Positions 21,243-30,725 of a stretch of DNA of 64,000 bases are shown one piece after another (within the stretch, counting starts at the first letter, position 1; each line of letters begins with the position of its first letter). The stretch lies in assembly GCF_007829885.1 (NCBI RefSeq), contig NZ_VIWW01000001.1:310001-374000 (forward strand). The letters are read 5' to 3'. The position numbers and the translations under genes are program-made. The stretch is from Streptomyces brevispora. Its GTDB lineage: Bacteria; Actinomycetota; Actinomycetes; Streptomycetales; Streptomycetaceae. The notes under the pieces are model-generated. The model ran no database searches, had not been told where the DNA came from, and saw nothing but the letters and a program-made list of their open reading frames with translations.

Positions 21243-21788
21243 TCAGACGGGCCAGGCGTCGGCCAGCATCTTCCGGGTGTCCGCCAGCAACTGCGGCAGC
21301 ACCTTGGTGTGCCCGACCACCGGCATGAAGTTGGTGTCACCGCCCCAGCGGGGCACCAGATGCTGGTGCAGATGCGCGGCGATGCCCGCACCGGCCACGG
21401 CACCCTGGTTCATGCCGATATTGAATCCGTGCGCCCCCGACGCCGCACGCAGCGCGGTCATCGCACGCTTGGTGAAATCGGCGAGCTCCACCGTCTCCGG
21501 ACCGTCCAGCTCGGTGTAGTCCGCGACGTGCCGGTACGGCACCACCATCAGATGCCCACCGTTGTACGGGTACAGATTCAGCACGGCATAGACCTTCTCG
21601 CCGCGCGCGACGACGAGCCCGTCCTCGTCCGACATCGAGGGAATCGCGCAGAACGGACAGCCGTCGCCGGCCTCCGGACCGGTCGGCTTGTTCTCACCCT
21701 GGATGTACGCCATCCGGTGGGGCGTCCACAGGCGCTGGAACGCGTCGGGCGTCCCCACTCCGATCTGCTGCTCCGGCTCACTCGTCAT
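21243..21788 (-). CDS. HIT-family nucleotide phosphorylase/hydrolase (Ap4A phosphorylase type)
   Basis: 181 residues with the histidine triad HLHQHLV and the upstream NLYPYNGGHLMVVPYRHV block. The CPFC motif (residues about 40-43, GDGCPFCAI) is a zinc-type element seen in actinobacterial members. The mycobacterial relative Rv2613c is an Ap4A phosphorylase located between thrS and pgsA; here the gene also lies in the pgsA-thrS interval but separated from both, supporting the same identity by synteny. ATG at 21788 gives MTSEPEQ but has no clear ribosome site; an ATG at 21800 (MLIGMTSE) is possible. It diverges from a K+ channel gene. Confidence 0.88.
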   Translation of the reverse strand: MTSEPEQQIGVGTPDAFQRLWTPHRMAYIQGENKPTGPEAGDGCPFCAIPSMSDEDGLVVARGEKVYAVLNLYPYNGGHLMVVPYRHVADYTELDGPETVELADFTKRAMTALRAASGAHGFNIGMNQGAVAGAGIAAHLHQHLVPRWGGDTNFMPVVGHTKVLPQLLADTRKMLADAWPV

Positions 21789-21866
21789 GCCGATCAGCAT
21801 ATTGCTTACCCCGTGCGGAGCGTGTCGCCGGGGCCGAACCCGTTCCCGCACCGCGATGCTTAACCG

Positions 21867-22544
21867 ATGAGCGACCGTGCCACGGCCCAGTCCCCTCCCG
21901 CTCTGACCCGATGGGAGCAGCGCGCCGAGGGACCGCTCTTCGTCGCCTCACTGCTGTTCCTGCTCGGCTACGCGACCCGCGTCCTCGCGCCGCACCACGC
22001 CGAACCCTGGCGCGGCTTGTCCCTCGTTCTGGTCGGCGTCACCTGGCTGCTCTTCGTCATCGACTACGCCATCAGAATCCGACTCAGCGGTCTCGGCCAC
22101 CGCTTCGTCCGGGTGCACTGGCTGGACACCCTGGTACTCATCCTGCCGCTGCTGCGGCCGCTGCGCGTGGTCAAGGTCTACACGGCTGTCCAGAAGCGCC
22201 GCGACAAGCCCCGGCTGAGCCTGTACGCGCGCGTGATGTCGTACGCCGGCATGACATCCCTGCTGCTGGGCTTCTCGGCCGCCCTCGCGATCTACCACCT
22301 GGAGCACAACGCTCCGGGTGCCTCGATCCGGACCTTCGGCGACGCGGTCTGGTGGGCGTGCGCGACGCTCACAACGGTGGGGTACGGGGATGTCGTGCCG
22401 GTGACACCGGTCGGCCGGATCGTCGCAGCGGGCCTGATGGCCTGCGGGCTGGCGCTGCTGGGAGCCGTGACGGGTTCCTTCTCGTCGTGGCTGATCCAGA
22501 CGTTCCGCCGGGAGGACGAGAAGGTGCCCCCGGCGGGCGGATAG
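21867..22544 (+). CDS. Voltage-gated-like potassium channel
   Basis: 225 residues. The potassium selectivity filter TVGYGD is exact, between a pore helix (FGDAVWWACATLT) and a final helix (VGRIVAAGLMACGLALLGAVTG). The N-terminal part has several helices and an S4-like segment, LRPLRVVKVYTAVQKRRDK, with regularly placed Arg/Lys, which suggests a reduced voltage-sensor domain. The C terminus is short, with no RCK/TrkA domain. It starts 78 bases from the divergent HIT gene. Its last codons and its stop lie inside the terminator hairpin. Confidence 0.9.
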   Translation: MSDRATAQSPPALTRWEQRAEGPLFVASLLFLLGYATRVLAPHHAEPWRGLSLVLVGVTWLLFVIDYAIRIRLSGLGHRFVRVHWLDTLVLILPLLRPLRVVKVYTAVQKRRDKPRLSLYARVMSYAGMTSLLLGFSAALAIYHLEHNAPGASIRTFGDAVWWACATLTTVGYGDVVPVTPVGRIVAAGLMACGLALLGAVTGSFSSWLIQTFRREDEKVPPAGG

Positions 22545-22565
22545 CTCGCCGGGGGCACCTTCTCG
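22517..22565. terminator. 19-bp hairpin overlapping the end of the channel gene
   Basis: Arms 22517-22535 and 22547-22565 are exact reverse complements. The 11-base loop (22536-22546) contains the TAG stop of the channel gene, so the left arm is coding sequence (last residues EKVPPA). It faces the thrS stop at 22573, so it serves both converging genes. Confidence 0.85.
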
Positions 22566-22572
22566 TGACCGA

Positions 22573-24549
22573 TCAGACCTGGACGCGGTCCTCGACGGCC
22601 TTGGCGATCTTGGCGATGGCGTCCTCGACCGGAATGCCGTTCTCCTGCGAACCGTCGCGGTAGCGGAAGGAGACGGCGCCGTTGGCCATGTCCTCGTCGC
22701 CCGCGATGATCATGAAGGGGACCTTGGCCTTCTGCTGGTTGCGGATCTTCTTCTGCATCCGGTCCGACGAGGCGTCCACGTCGACCCGCAGCCCCTGCTT
22801 GCGGGCCTTGGCGGCGAACTCCTGGAGGTAGGGGATGTGCGCGTCGCCGATCGGGATGCCGACCGCCTGGACCGGGGCCAGCCACACCGGGAACGCACCC
22901 GCGTAGTGCTCCAGCAGCACCGCGAAGAAGCGCTCGATGGAGCCGAACAGGGCGCGGTGGATCATCACCGGGCGCTGCTTGGTGCCGTCCGGGCCGGTGT
23001 ACTCCAGGTCGAAGCGCTCCGGCAGGTTGAAGTCGAGCTGCACGGTCGACATCTGCCAGGTCCGGCCGATGGCGTCCTTGCACTGCACCGAGATCTTCGG
23101 GCCGTAGAACGCGGCGCCGCCCGGGTCCGGGACCAGCGGCAGACCCTGCTTCTCGGCGACCAGGCGCAGCGTCTCGGTGGCCTCGTCCCATGCCTCGTCC
23201 GAGCCGACGAACTTCTCCGGGTCCTTGGTGGAGAGCTCCAGGTAGAAGTCGGTCAGGCCGTAGTCGCGGAGCAGGTTCAGGACGAAGGTGAGCGTCCGGT
23301 CCAGCTCCTCGGCCATCTGCTCCCGGGTGCAGTAGATGTGCGCGTCGTCCTGCGTGAAGCCGCGCGAGCGGGTCAGGCCGTGCACGACGCCCGACTTCTC
23401 GTACCGGTACACGGTGCCGAACTCGAAGAGGCGCAGCGGCAGTTCACGGTAGGAGCGGCCACGCGCGTCGAAGATCAGGTTGTGCATCGGGCAGTTCATC
23501 GGCTTGAGGTAGTAGTCCACCCCGTCGTCGAGCTGCATGGGCGGGTACATGCCGTCGGCGTACCAGTCCAGGTGGCCGGACTTCTCGAAGAGCTTGCCCT
23601 TGGTGGCGTGCGGACTGTAGACGAACTCGTAGCCCTCCTCCTCGTGGCGGCGCCGCGAGTAGTCCTCCATGGCCCGGCGGATGACGCCGCCCTTGGGGTG
23701 GAAGACCGCGAGGCCGGGGCCGATCTCGTCCGGGAAGGAGAAGAGGTCCAGCTCGCTGCCGAGCTTGCGGTGGTCGCGCTTGGCGGCCTCCTCCAGGAAC
23801 TCCAGGTGCGCCTTCAGCTCGTCCTTGGTGGGCCAGGCGGTGCCGTAGATGCGCTGGAGCATGGGGTTCTTCTCGCTGCCGCGCCAGTAGGCGGCCGCGT
23901 TGCGCATCAGCTTGAACGCCGGGATGAACCGGGTGGTCGGCAGGTGCGGGCCCCGGCAGAGGTCCTTCCAGCAGAGGTCCCCGGTCTTCGGGTCGAGGTT
24001 GTCGTAGATGGTCAGCTCGCCGCCGCCCACCTCGACGTCCGCGCCGTCGTCCGTGGAGGCTGAGCCCTTGATGCCGATGAGCTCCAGCTTGTACGGCTCG
24101 TCGGCCAGCTCCTCGCGCGCCGCCTCGTCCGTCACGACCCGGCGGGAGAACTTCTGGCCCCGCTTCTGGATCTCCTGCATCTTCTTCTCGATGGCCTTGA
24201 GGTCCTCGGGCGTGAACGGCTTCTCGACGTCGAAGTCGTAGTAGAAGCCGTCCTTGACCGGCGGGCCGATGCCGAGCTTGGCCTCGGGGTGCAGCTCCTG
24301 CACGGCCTGCGCCATGACGTGCGCGGTGGAGTGCCGGAGGATGTTGAGGCCGTCCTCGGACGAGATCAGGACGGGCTCGACGGTCTCGCCGTCGGCGACG
24401 ACGTAGGCGAGGTCCTTCAGCTCACCGGCGATGCGGGCGGCGACGACGGTGCGTTCGCCCGGGAAGAGCTCGGCTGCCGTAGTGCCCGTCGTCACCACGC
24501 GTTCTTCCCGCTCGGAATCGCGCTGGATGATCACACGGACGTCTGACAC
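22573..24549 (-). CDS. thrS: Threonyl-tRNA synthetase
   Basis: Charges tRNA-Thr. The product is 658 residues in the order TGS domain ([11 protein letters not shown] onward), editing domain with [11 protein letters not shown], and a class II catalytic core with zinc ligands near KPMNCPMHN, motif 2 around [18 protein letters not shown], and motif 3 near [14 protein letters not shown], followed by an anticodon-binding domain ([17 protein letters not shown]). GTG at 24549 is preceded by AGGAGAG and gives the expected TGS start; the open frame continues far upstream but as a shadow. The 113 bases upstream are too short for a T-box leader. Confidence 0.97.
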   Translation of the reverse strand: MSDVRVIIQRDSEREERVVTTGTTAAELFPGERTVVAARIAGELKDLAYVVADGETVEPVLISSEDGLNILRHSTAHVMAQAVQELHPEAKLGIGPPVKDGFYYDFDVEKPFTPEDLKAIEKKMQEIQKRGQKFSRRVVTDEAAREELADEPYKLELIGIKGSASTDDGADVEVGGGELTIYDNLDPKTGDLCWKDLCRGPHLPTTRFIPAFKLMRNAAAYWRGSEKNPMLQRIYGTAWPTKDELKAHLEFLEEAAKRDHRKLGSELDLFSFPDEIGPGLAVFHPKGGVIRRAMEDYSRRRHEEEGYEFVYSPHATKGKLFEKSGHLDWYADGMYPPMQLDDGVDYYLKPMNCPMHNLIFDARGRSYRELPLRLFEFGTVYRYEKSGVVHGLTRSRGFTQDDAHIYCTREQMAEELDRTLTFVLNLLRDYGLTDFYLELSTKDPEKFVGSDEAWDEATETLRLVAEKQGLPLVPDPGGAAFYGPKISVQCKDAIGRTWQMSTVQLDFNLPERFDLEYTGPDGTKQRPVMIHRALFGSIERFFAVLLEHYAGAFPVWLAPVQAVGIPIGDAHIPYLQEFAAKARKQGLRVDVDASSDRMQKKIRNQQKAKVPFMIIAGDEDMANGAVSFRYRDGSQENGIPVEDAIAKIAKAVEDRVQV

Positions 24550-24662
24550 CGGTCTCTCCTGACTCAGGGGGTGCGGCGCATTCCTCCTGCGCGCGCAAGA
24601 GGAATCGTACCGAGCCTGCACCCCTCTTAGCGAAAGGGCCGGATTCCGTGGTCCGCGACCGG

Positions 24663-25937
24663 CTACTCCCCCGTGCATGCCTCCTCGAAATAGTCGATGT
24701 TCTCCTGGAGCGACTTCATCAGCCGGTCCCGTTCCGCGTCGTCGACCTGCACGGGAATCACCTGCGAGGTCCTGGTCAGCCGCCGGAAGCCGCCCCGGCT
24801 CTCCAGCCTGCCCTCCACCCGCACCGGCAGCCCCACCAGATGGGCGTGGCCGGCGATCCGGTACGCCTCCTCGTCGAGCTCCAGCCGCACATGCGGGACC
24901 TCGGCGCCCGCCAGCACCCGAAGCCGTACGATTCCGGCGCCGCGCGGCCCCGAGCGGCGCAGGCGTACGACGGCGCCGGTGATCCGCACCGCGACCGCGG
25001 GTTCGTCCCGGAGGTAGCGGGCGCCCGCCCGGCGCAGCGCGGGCAGGTCGCCCGGGGAGAACTCCACCGGTTCGGGGCGCGCCGGGCAGCCGTCGGGGGT
25101 TCCCGCGGCGGGGGCCCACTCCAGGGCGATCCCGGCACCCTCGGAGCCGCGGACGAGCGCGACGACGGCCTCGGTCAGTTCACGGCTGACGCCCGCCGCC
25201 ACGGCGCTGTCGAAGGCCTCCATGCCGCCGGTCGCCCGTTGGTAGTCGACGGCCTCGCGGGTGGCGTGCAGGGCGTGATGGAGCCGTACCGCGACGGGGC
25301 GGCCGGTCTCGACGGGGACGAACGCGGTGAGGTCGCGGCCGCCGGGCGCGGGTCCGACGAGGATGCCGTCGAGGGCCGCGAGGGCACGCCGCCGGTGGCG
25401 GGCACCGTGGTACCCGGCCCGGCCGCGGACGGCGAGGGCGCCGGCGAGCAGGATCTGCCGGGCCGCGCCATGGAGCTGCTCGGCTCCCGTCCAGCTGGCC
25501 ACGCCGACGGTTCCGGCGGCCGGTTCGGGGGCCTCGCGCCACCAGCGGATCTCGTCGCTGGGGACGGCGAGGGAGACGAGGATGTCGCGTGCGGAGGGGG
25601 CCGCGCTGCGGGCCAGCGCGGTCAGCGCCTCCCCCAGCAGGTCCTCGCTGTCGGGAAAGGCCCCGTTGTCGGGTACGAGCAGGCTGGTGGAGCCGCCGGG
25701 TGGGGCGGGTGGTCCGGGCGGCGTCCAGCGGCTGTAGCGTCCGGCGGCCCCGCCGCGCCGCCGCCAGCCGTGGCGCGCGAGCAGGGTGCCGAGCACCGCG
25801 GGGTCCACCCGGGCGGGATCCGGCAGGCCACCGGCGGTTGTCGGCCCGATGGGCCGGAGCCCGGGCGGCTCGGTGGGATGGGGTCGTACGACTGACGGGA
25901 TCGCTTCGTCGGCGGACTCGTCCATAGGCCGGTGCAT
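24663..25937 (-). CDS. Unknown protein translationally coupled to a DUF4365 gene
   Basis: 424 residues, not recognised. Features seen: an N-terminal region of about 90 residues rich in Pro/Gly; a middle part with [30 protein letters not shown] and [20 protein letters not shown]; and a C-terminal beta-rich part ([30 protein letters not shown]) ending in a short helical tail ([16 protein letters not shown]). The beta-rich end could be an OB-like fold, by pattern only. The ATG at 25937 shares one base with the upstream gene's stop (TGATG) and has GGAGGGAG 7 bases upstream, so the pair is strictly coupled. Confidence 0.8.
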   Translation of the reverse strand: MHRPMDESADEAIPSVVRPHPTEPPGLRPIGPTTAGGLPDPARVDPAVLGTLLARHGWRRRGGAAGRYSRWTPPGPPAPPGGSTSLLVPDNGAFPDSEDLLGEALTALARSAAPSARDILVSLAVPSDEIRWWREAPEPAAGTVGVASWTGAEQLHGAARQILLAGALAVRGRAGYHGARHRRRALAALDGILVGPAPGGRDLTAFVPVETGRPVAVRLHHALHATREAVDYQRATGGMEAFDSAVAAGVSRELTEAVVALVRGSEGAGIALEWAPAAGTPDGCPARPEPVEFSPGDLPALRRAGARYLRDEPAVAVRITGAVVRLRRSGPRGAGIVRLRVLAGAEVPHVRLELDEEAYRIAGHAHLVGLPVRVEGRLESRGGFRRLTRTSQVIPVQVDDAERDRLMKSLQENIDYFEEACTGE

Positions 25938-26503
25938 CAGGGTCTCCCTCCTGCCCCGACACGGGTCATGATCTCGCAGAGCGCCCGGTCGTCGAAGATG
26001 CGCGAGGTCGGGATCCGTACGGTCGTCCGGTGCCGGCCGGTCACCGGGTGGCCGGCCAGATTGGTCCAGTAACAGCAGTGCCGCAGGTCGAGGCGGTCGT
26101 GTCCGGCGCTGAGCCAGTCGTCCTGGCTGCGGGGCACGAGCATCACGACGAGGATCTTGTGCACCGACACGGGGCTCCGGGCGAGCTTCACGAGGTGGGC
26201 GTTGTCGAGCGTGAAGGCGAACGTCGCGCCGGGCGGGCGGGCCGGTATCTGGTAGGTGCATTTCAGCTGGACCTTGATGGTCACCTCGTCGTCGACGACA
26301 TGGCCGGGGGCACCGTGGCTGACGTGCCAGTCGATGCCGTTGTCGGGGAACGGCTGCGACAGGGAGCACCCCGCCGCGGCCGCGACCGCGTGCAAGTAGC
26401 CCACCTGGAGGGTCTCCATGCAGGCGGTGGTGGCGAGTGTGCCGCGCAGCGGTGCGATCCGCTGGGGCAGCAGCCCACTCGGTTCGGGCTGCGCGAGTGC
26501 CAT
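25937..26503 (-). CDS. DUF4365 domain protein (PD-(D/E)XK nuclease-like)
   Basis: 188 residues. The body matches DUF4365: an N-terminal helix (CMETLQVGYLHAVAAAAGC) followed by DNGIDWHVSHGAPGHVV, then VTIKVQLKCTYQIP. The Asp in GIDWHV and the Q-x-K in VQLKCT sit where PD-(D/E)XK nucleases carry their metal-binding Asp and (D/E/Q)-x-K. Thus a nuclease-like fold is likely; catalytic activity is not proven. ATG at 26503 gives MALAQPEP; the frame is open 19 codons upstream. It diverges from a DEDDh exonuclease and is coupled to the 424-residue unknown protein. Confidence 0.8.
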   Translation of the reverse strand: MALAQPEPSGLLPQRIAPLRGTLATTACMETLQVGYLHAVAAAAGCSLSQPFPDNGIDWHVSHGAPGHVVDDEVTIKVQLKCTYQIPARPPGATFAFTLDNAHLVKLARSPVSVHKILVVMLVPRSQDDWLSAGHDRLDLRHCCYWTNLAGHPVTGRHRTTVRIPTSRIFDDRALCEIMTRVGAGGRP

Positions 26504-26693
26504 GGCTCCGTATGCCTTCCGGGCCGTGCCAATGGGTCGGCGGACGCGGAGGTGTACCAACTTCCGTCCCCGTCATCTGTGTTGTCACCGCAGCGGGCGG
26601 TCCGCAAACGGCGTATCAGGCAAAGGGTGCGGGTATCACCGAAACGGGCAGGGGAATCACGCCATCTGCCGCTCGGGCGCGAGGAGTTCGGGG

Positions 26694-27419
26694 ATGACTC
26701 AATGGTACGAGGGGCCACTGGCCGCTTTTGACACCGAGACGACGGGAGTGGACGTGGAGGGTGACCGGATCGTTTCGGCCGCCCTCGTCGTCCAGGACAG
26801 TGCCGGCGGGCGGATGCGCGTCACCCGCTGGCTGGTGAATCCGGGGGTACCGGTGCCCGCGGGGGCGACCGAGATCCATGGGCTGACCGATGACCACCTC
26901 CAGCGCAACGGGCGGTGGCCCGCGCCGGTGGTGGAGGAGATAGCCCGGGCGCTGTCCGAGCAGAGCGCGGCCGGCCGGCCGCTGGTGGTGATGAACGCGC
27001 CGTTCGACCTGACGCTGCTGGACCGGGAGCTGAAGCGGCACCGGGCGTCGTCACTGGCCGGCTACCTGGAGAACACGCCGTTGTGTGTGCTGGATCCGCG
27101 GGTGCTCGACAAGCACCTGGACCGCTACCGCAAGGGCCGGCGCACACTCACGGACCTGTGTGAGCTGTACGGGGTGGTACTGGACGGGGCGCATGACGCG
27201 GCGGCCGACGCGGCGGCGTCACTGGAGCTGGTCCGGGCGGTGGGGCGGCGGTTCGCGACCCGTCTGGAGCGGCTGACCCCGGCGGAGCTGCACACACTGC
27301 AGGCGGTGTGGCATGCCGCCCAGGCGCGCGGCCTGCAGGCGTGGTTCACCAAGAGCGGCACGCCGGAGACGGTGGACCCGGCGTGGCCGTTGCGTCCGGA
27401 GCTGCGCGCCGCCGCGTGA
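26694..27419 (+). CDS. DEDDh 3'-5' exonuclease (DnaQ-like)
   Basis: 241 residues. All exonuclease motifs are present: Exo I AAFDTETTG, Exo II VVMNAPFDLTLLD, Exo III HDAAADA with the catalytic His. The rest is compact with no polymerase-binding clamp motif that I recognise. Such short DnaQ-like proteins may proofread, process RNA ends or act in repair. ATG at 26694 has GAGGAG about 8 bases upstream; the open frame upstream is a shadow. The 190 bases to the divergent DUF4365 gene hold both promoters. It ends before a tRNA-Val gene on the opposite strand. Confidence 0.93.
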   Translation: MTQWYEGPLAAFDTETTGVDVEGDRIVSAALVVQDSAGGRMRVTRWLVNPGVPVPAGATEIHGLTDDHLQRNGRWPAPVVEEIARALSEQSAAGRPLVVMNAPFDLTLLDRELKRHRASSLAGYLENTPLCVLDPRVLDKHLDRYRKGRRTLTDLCELYGVVLDGAHDAAADAAASLELVRAVGRRFATRLERLTPAELHTLQAVWHAAQARGLQAWFTKSGTPETVDPAWPLRPELRAAA

Positions 27420-27484
27420 GCTCGTGCGGTCCCTGCGGAGGGCGCGGAGAACGGTTCCGGAGCCGACCGCGCAGCCGGACACGC

Positions 27485-27523
27485 AGAGGCCGGTCCGTCG
27501 GTGTTGCTGACGGACCGGCCTCT
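27485..27523. terminator. Hairpin between exonuclease gene and tRNA-Val
   Basis: Arms 27485-27499 and 27509-27523 are exact 15-base reverse complements with a 9-base loop. It lies just past the tRNA-Val 3' end on the minus strand and past the exonuclease gene on the plus strand, so it can end both. Confidence 0.8.
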
Positions 27524-27530
27524 CCCGGGG

Positions 27531-27602
27531 TGGGCGATACTGGGTTCGAACCAGTGACCTCTTCGGTGTGAACGAAGCGCTCTCCCACTGAGCTAATCGC
27601 CC
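27531..27602 (-). tRNA. tRNA-Val(CAC), copy 1
   Basis: 72 bases. The acceptor stem GGGCGAT pairs with ATCGCCC, discriminator A; the anticodon stem CTTCG/CGAAG encloses loop TTCACAC, anticodon CAC (reads GTG). T arm has GGTTCGAACC. CCA is not encoded. It is identical to the gene at 37460-37531. Confidence 0.96.
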
Positions 27603-27641
27603 GGGAACGGGTTGAACCATACAGGGCTCGGCGGGTGTGGT

Positions 27642-28088
27642 TCAAACCGCTTCCAGCCGGGCCGCGAGGCCACGACGTCCGGCCCGCATCATCAGTGCGT
27701 GATTGGCCCGGAACACGGGCCGCCCCGGCACCGCGAGCACCCGCAGCAGCCTCTTGCGTACCTCGACCTCCTGTTCGTACGTGGCACGGCTCCCGGCCCC
27801 GTGCCGGGTGACGGTCCAGCGGGCCCAGCCTTCGAGGTCGCCGGTGAGGGCCACTTCCAGCACCCCGGCAAGCGGGTCGCGCCGACGTTCGCGGAACGTG
27901 ATGACGAGGTCGTACGGGATCAGTGAGCGGATCCGGGTGGTGCCGGAGGTGTCGTCGACGGGGGTGACCTCGCGGACCTGCGGCCACCATCGCGGGTACT
28001 GCTCCGCCCGTTCCAGGAGCTGGTACACGGCGCCGGGCGGGGCCACGAAGTCCCAAACACTCATAAATCGGTAGTGATTCCAGTCCAT
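27642..28088 (-). CDS. SRPBCC (START/Bet v1-like) family protein
   Basis: 148 residues. The pattern W-x-F-x-A-P-x-G-x-V-Y-x-L-L-E-R-A-E-x-Y-P-x-W-W-P at the N terminus (FVAPPGAVYQLLERAEQYPR) is typical of SRPBCC polyketide-cyclase/dehydrase-type proteins, which bind hydrophobic ligands in a helix-grip fold. The middle YDLVITFRERRRDPLAG and end LRVLAVPGRPVFRANHALMMRAGRRG are family-like. No catalytic residue can be named. The ATG at 28088 gives MDWNHYRF; upstream Shine-Dalgarno is weak. It diverges from the large membrane protein gene, with 41 bases between. Confidence 0.8.
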   Translation of the reverse strand: MDWNHYRFMSVWDFVAPPGAVYQLLERAEQYPRWWPQVREVTPVDDTSGTTRIRSLIPYDLVITFRERRRDPLAGVLEVALTGDLEGWARWTVTRHGAGSRATYEQEVEVRKRLLRVLAVPGRPVFRANHALMMRAGRRGLAARLEAV

Positions 28089-28129
28089 GAGTCCAGGATG
28101 CACGTACTCAGCCGGGGAACTGAGTATCC

Positions 28130-30688
28130 GTGCGCATGTCCGAATGGGTGACCGCCGCCACACTCGCGTTCATGGAACATCTGCTGCCGCCCACCGAGGA
28201 ACTGGCGCTCCTCGACCGTGAGCTCGCCGGGCTGGATCTGCGCCGGTCCCAACTGCTGCGCCGCCGCGCCTGGCTGGTGAGCGTCCTGCAGACGCCCGGC
28301 CCGCTGACCGTCGGGCCGCCCACGCCCTCGTTCCCGCCGCCCGCCGGCCACACCTCGGCGCCCTTCGCGGCTCCGGGCCGGCCGGCCGCTCCTGCGGTCC
28401 GCACCCGCGGTGCGCAGAATGTGCTGCTCACCCTCGGCGGACTGCTGCTGACGGTCGCGGCGATCGCGTTCACCCTGGTCAGCTGGGGTCACATGGGGAT
28501 CGGCGGCCGCTCGGCGGTCCTGTCGACCGTGACGGTGGCGGCGCTGGCCGCGCCTGCGGTGCTGCTGCGTCGGGGGCTGTCCTCGACGGCCGAATCACTC
28601 GCGGCTCTCGGGGCGGTGCTGATGGTGCTGGACGCCTATGCGCTGCATGAGGTGGCACTGCCGAGGACCGGGGGCCTGGGCTTCGCGGCGACCGCTTCGG
28701 CGGTGCTGGCCGTGCTCTGGGCGGCGTACGGACTGGTGCTCGGCGGGCTGCGACTGCCGCTGCCCGCCGCGGTGCTCGGTGCGCAGTTGCCCCTGCTGCT
28801 GTGGGCGTGGGCGGAGCGGGCGGATGCCCTGGTGTTCGCCGGTGCGCTGCTGGCCACGGCGGCGCTGGACTGTGTGATCGCGTTGCGGGGCAAGGGAGTT
28901 GCGGTACGGGTGGCGGCCTGCTCCGGGCTCTGGGTGACCGGTGGCGCGGGGCTGCTGGTGGCGTTGATGGAGTCGCTGTCGGCCGATGCGCCGGCGGACG
29001 CGGTGCTGCCGGGGGCGCTGCTGCTGGCCGGTTCCGCCATCGCGTTGTCCGGGGCCCGGCGGGCACCGGCGGGCGTTGCGGTGGCCGGTGGTCTGGTGGC
29101 GGGCCTGGCGGCCGTCGCCGCCGTCTCCGGAGTGTTGGTCGCGGGGGTTTCCGGCGGCTGGGTGGTGCCGGTGTACCTGCTGTGCGGCGGAGCGCTGCCG
29201 GTCGCTGTGCGGGCTCCGCTGGGTCGTCCGGCCGGGCAGGGGCTGGTGTGGGCGTCGGGGGCGGTCACCGCCGGTTCGGTGCTGTTCTCGCTGCCGCCGG
29301 TCGCGGTGTCGTTGGCAGGTCCGGTGGGGCAGCTGGACCGGGTGTGGGCCGGTGCGCCCCGGGACGGTGTGCGGGGTGCGCTGGGTGCGACGGAGCTGCC
29401 GTGGTCGGAGATGGCCGCTGCCCCGGTGGTCCTGCTCCTGGTGGCGGCGGTGCTCGCGGCGGCGTACCGGTGGTGGGAGGGCGTACTGCGGTGGGCCGGG
29501 CCGGTGCTCTCCCCCGGTCCGGCTGCGCGGGGCGTTGTCGGGGCGACGGCTCCGGTGCTCGGCTGGGCGGGGCTCGCGGTGCTGCCGGCCGCGCTGGACG
29601 CCTCGTACGCGGTGGCCGTTTCCGTGCAGTTGGTGCTGGTCGCGGGCGTGTTCGCGGTGGCGGTGGGCGGTCTGCGGCGCGGGATGACGGGGGTGGCGCT
29701 GACCGCTTCGGTGTGCGGGGCGGCGGGTGCGGTGGGCGTGGCGCTGTTGTCGCTGGGCACGGAACCGGCCACGTATGCGGTGTTCGGGGCGTTGCTGGTG
29801 GTGTTCGTGGCGGCTGCGGTCGCGTGGGACGCTCCGGTGGCCGCTGCCTCGCGGCCGGACCGGGTGCCGGTGACCGTGCAGGCGGTGGCGGCGTGCGCGG
29901 CCGTGGCCTGTGCCGTGGTGCTGGCCGGTGCGTGCGGTGCGTCGCTGGGCCTGGCCGCGCATCGGGCGGCTCCGGTGATCCTGGCCGTCCCCGCGGTGAC
30001 CGTGCTGCTGGGCGCCCGGCTGAAGGGGCGTGCGGTGGCGCTGCCGGTGGAGCTGGCCGGTGGTGCGGCGGCGCTTCCGGCCGTGGGCCTGGCGATGGGC
30101 GACATGCCGTTCCTGGCTATGGTGCTGGCCCTGTGCGCGGTACTGGCCGCGGGCACGGCGTTGCGTCCGGAGCGGCGGCCGGTGGCCGGATATCTGGCGA
30201 CCGCGCTGTTCGTGGCGGCTGCCTGGGTCCGGCTGTCGGCGTCCGGGGTGTCGTCCCCGGAGGCGTACACCCTGCCGGTGACCGTTCCGGCTCTGGTGAT
30301 CGGTGTGCTGCGCCGCCGCCGCGATCCCGCCGCGTCGTCGTGGACCGCGTACGGGGCGGGGCTGACGGCGACGCTGGTGCCGTCACTCGTCGCCGCCTGG
30401 GCCGATCCGCACTGGCTGCGGCCGCTGCTGCTCGGTACGGCGGCGCTCGTGATCACGCTGCTGGGGGCGCGGTGGCGGCTCCAGTCCCTGCTGGTGCTGG
30501 GCGGTGCGGTGCTGGCGCTGGACGCGCTGCACGAGCTCGCGCCGTATGTCGTCCAGGTGGTCGGCACACTGCCGCGCTGGGTGGCTCCGGCGCTGGCCGG
30601 GGCGCTGCTGCTGGCGGTCGGGGCGACGTACGAGAAGCGGCTGCGCGACGCCCGGCGGCTGAGGGACGCCCTGGGCCGGATGCGGTGA
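28130..30688 (+). CDS. Very large polytopic membrane protein (SCO7613 C-terminal-domain type)
   Basis: 852 residues. The N terminus (PTEELALLDRELAGLDLRRSQLL) is a short helical zinc-free segment, followed by a Pro-rich linker, then about 20 or more hydrophobic helices to the end (for example TLGGLLLTVAAIAFTLVSW, FLAMVLALCAVLAAGTAL). I associate this layout with streptomycete proteins annotated as SCO7613 C-terminal domain-containing membrane proteins; function unknown. Ala, Val, Leu and Gly dominate. The coding strand is rich in G over C. Start is either GTG 28130 or ATG 28136; neither has a strong ribosome site. Confidence 0.8.
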   Translation: MRMSEWVTAATLAFMEHLLPPTEELALLDRELAGLDLRRSQLLRRRAWLVSVLQTPGPLTVGPPTPSFPPPAGHTSAPFAAPGRPAAPAVRTRGAQNVLLTLGGLLLTVAAIAFTLVSWGHMGIGGRSAVLSTVTVAALAAPAVLLRRGLSSTAESLAALGAVLMVLDAYALHEVALPRTGGLGFAATASAVLAVLWAAYGLVLGGLRLPLPAAVLGAQLPLLLWAWAERADALVFAGALLATAALDCVIALRGKGVAVRVAACSGLWVTGGAGLLVALMESLSADAPADAVLPGALLLAGSAIALSGARRAPAGVAVAGGLVAGLAAVAAVSGVLVAGVSGGWVVPVYLLCGGALPVAVRAPLGRPAGQGLVWASGAVTAGSVLFSLPPVAVSLAGPVGQLDRVWAGAPRDGVRGALGATELPWSEMAAAPVVLLLVAAVLAAAYRWWEGVLRWAGPVLSPGPAARGVVGATAPVLGWAGLAVLPAALDASYAVAVSVQLVLVAGVFAVAVGGLRRGMTGVALTASVCGAAGAVGVALLSLGTEPATYAVFGALLVVFVAAAVAWDAPVAAASRPDRVPVTVQAVAACAAVACAVVLAGACGASLGLAAHRAAPVILAVPAVTVLLGARLKGRAVALPVELAGGAAALPAVGLAMGDMPFLAMVLALCAVLAAGTALRPERRPVAGYLATALFVAAAWVRLSASGVSSPEAYTLPVTVPALVIGVLRRRRDPAASSWTAYGAGLTATLVPSLVAAWADPHWLRPLLLGTAALVITLLGARWRLQSLLVLGGAVLALDALHELAPYVVQVVGTLPRWVAPALAGALLLAVGATYEKRLRDARRLRDALGRMR

Positions 30689-30725
30689 CGTACCGCACGG
30701 CCGGCCCGGGGCGCCCTCATGGGCC

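Noticed and set aside
24550-24662. T-box leader upstream of thrS
   Set aside because: Only 113 bases lie between thrS and the neighbouring gene end, and no T-box sequence was found.
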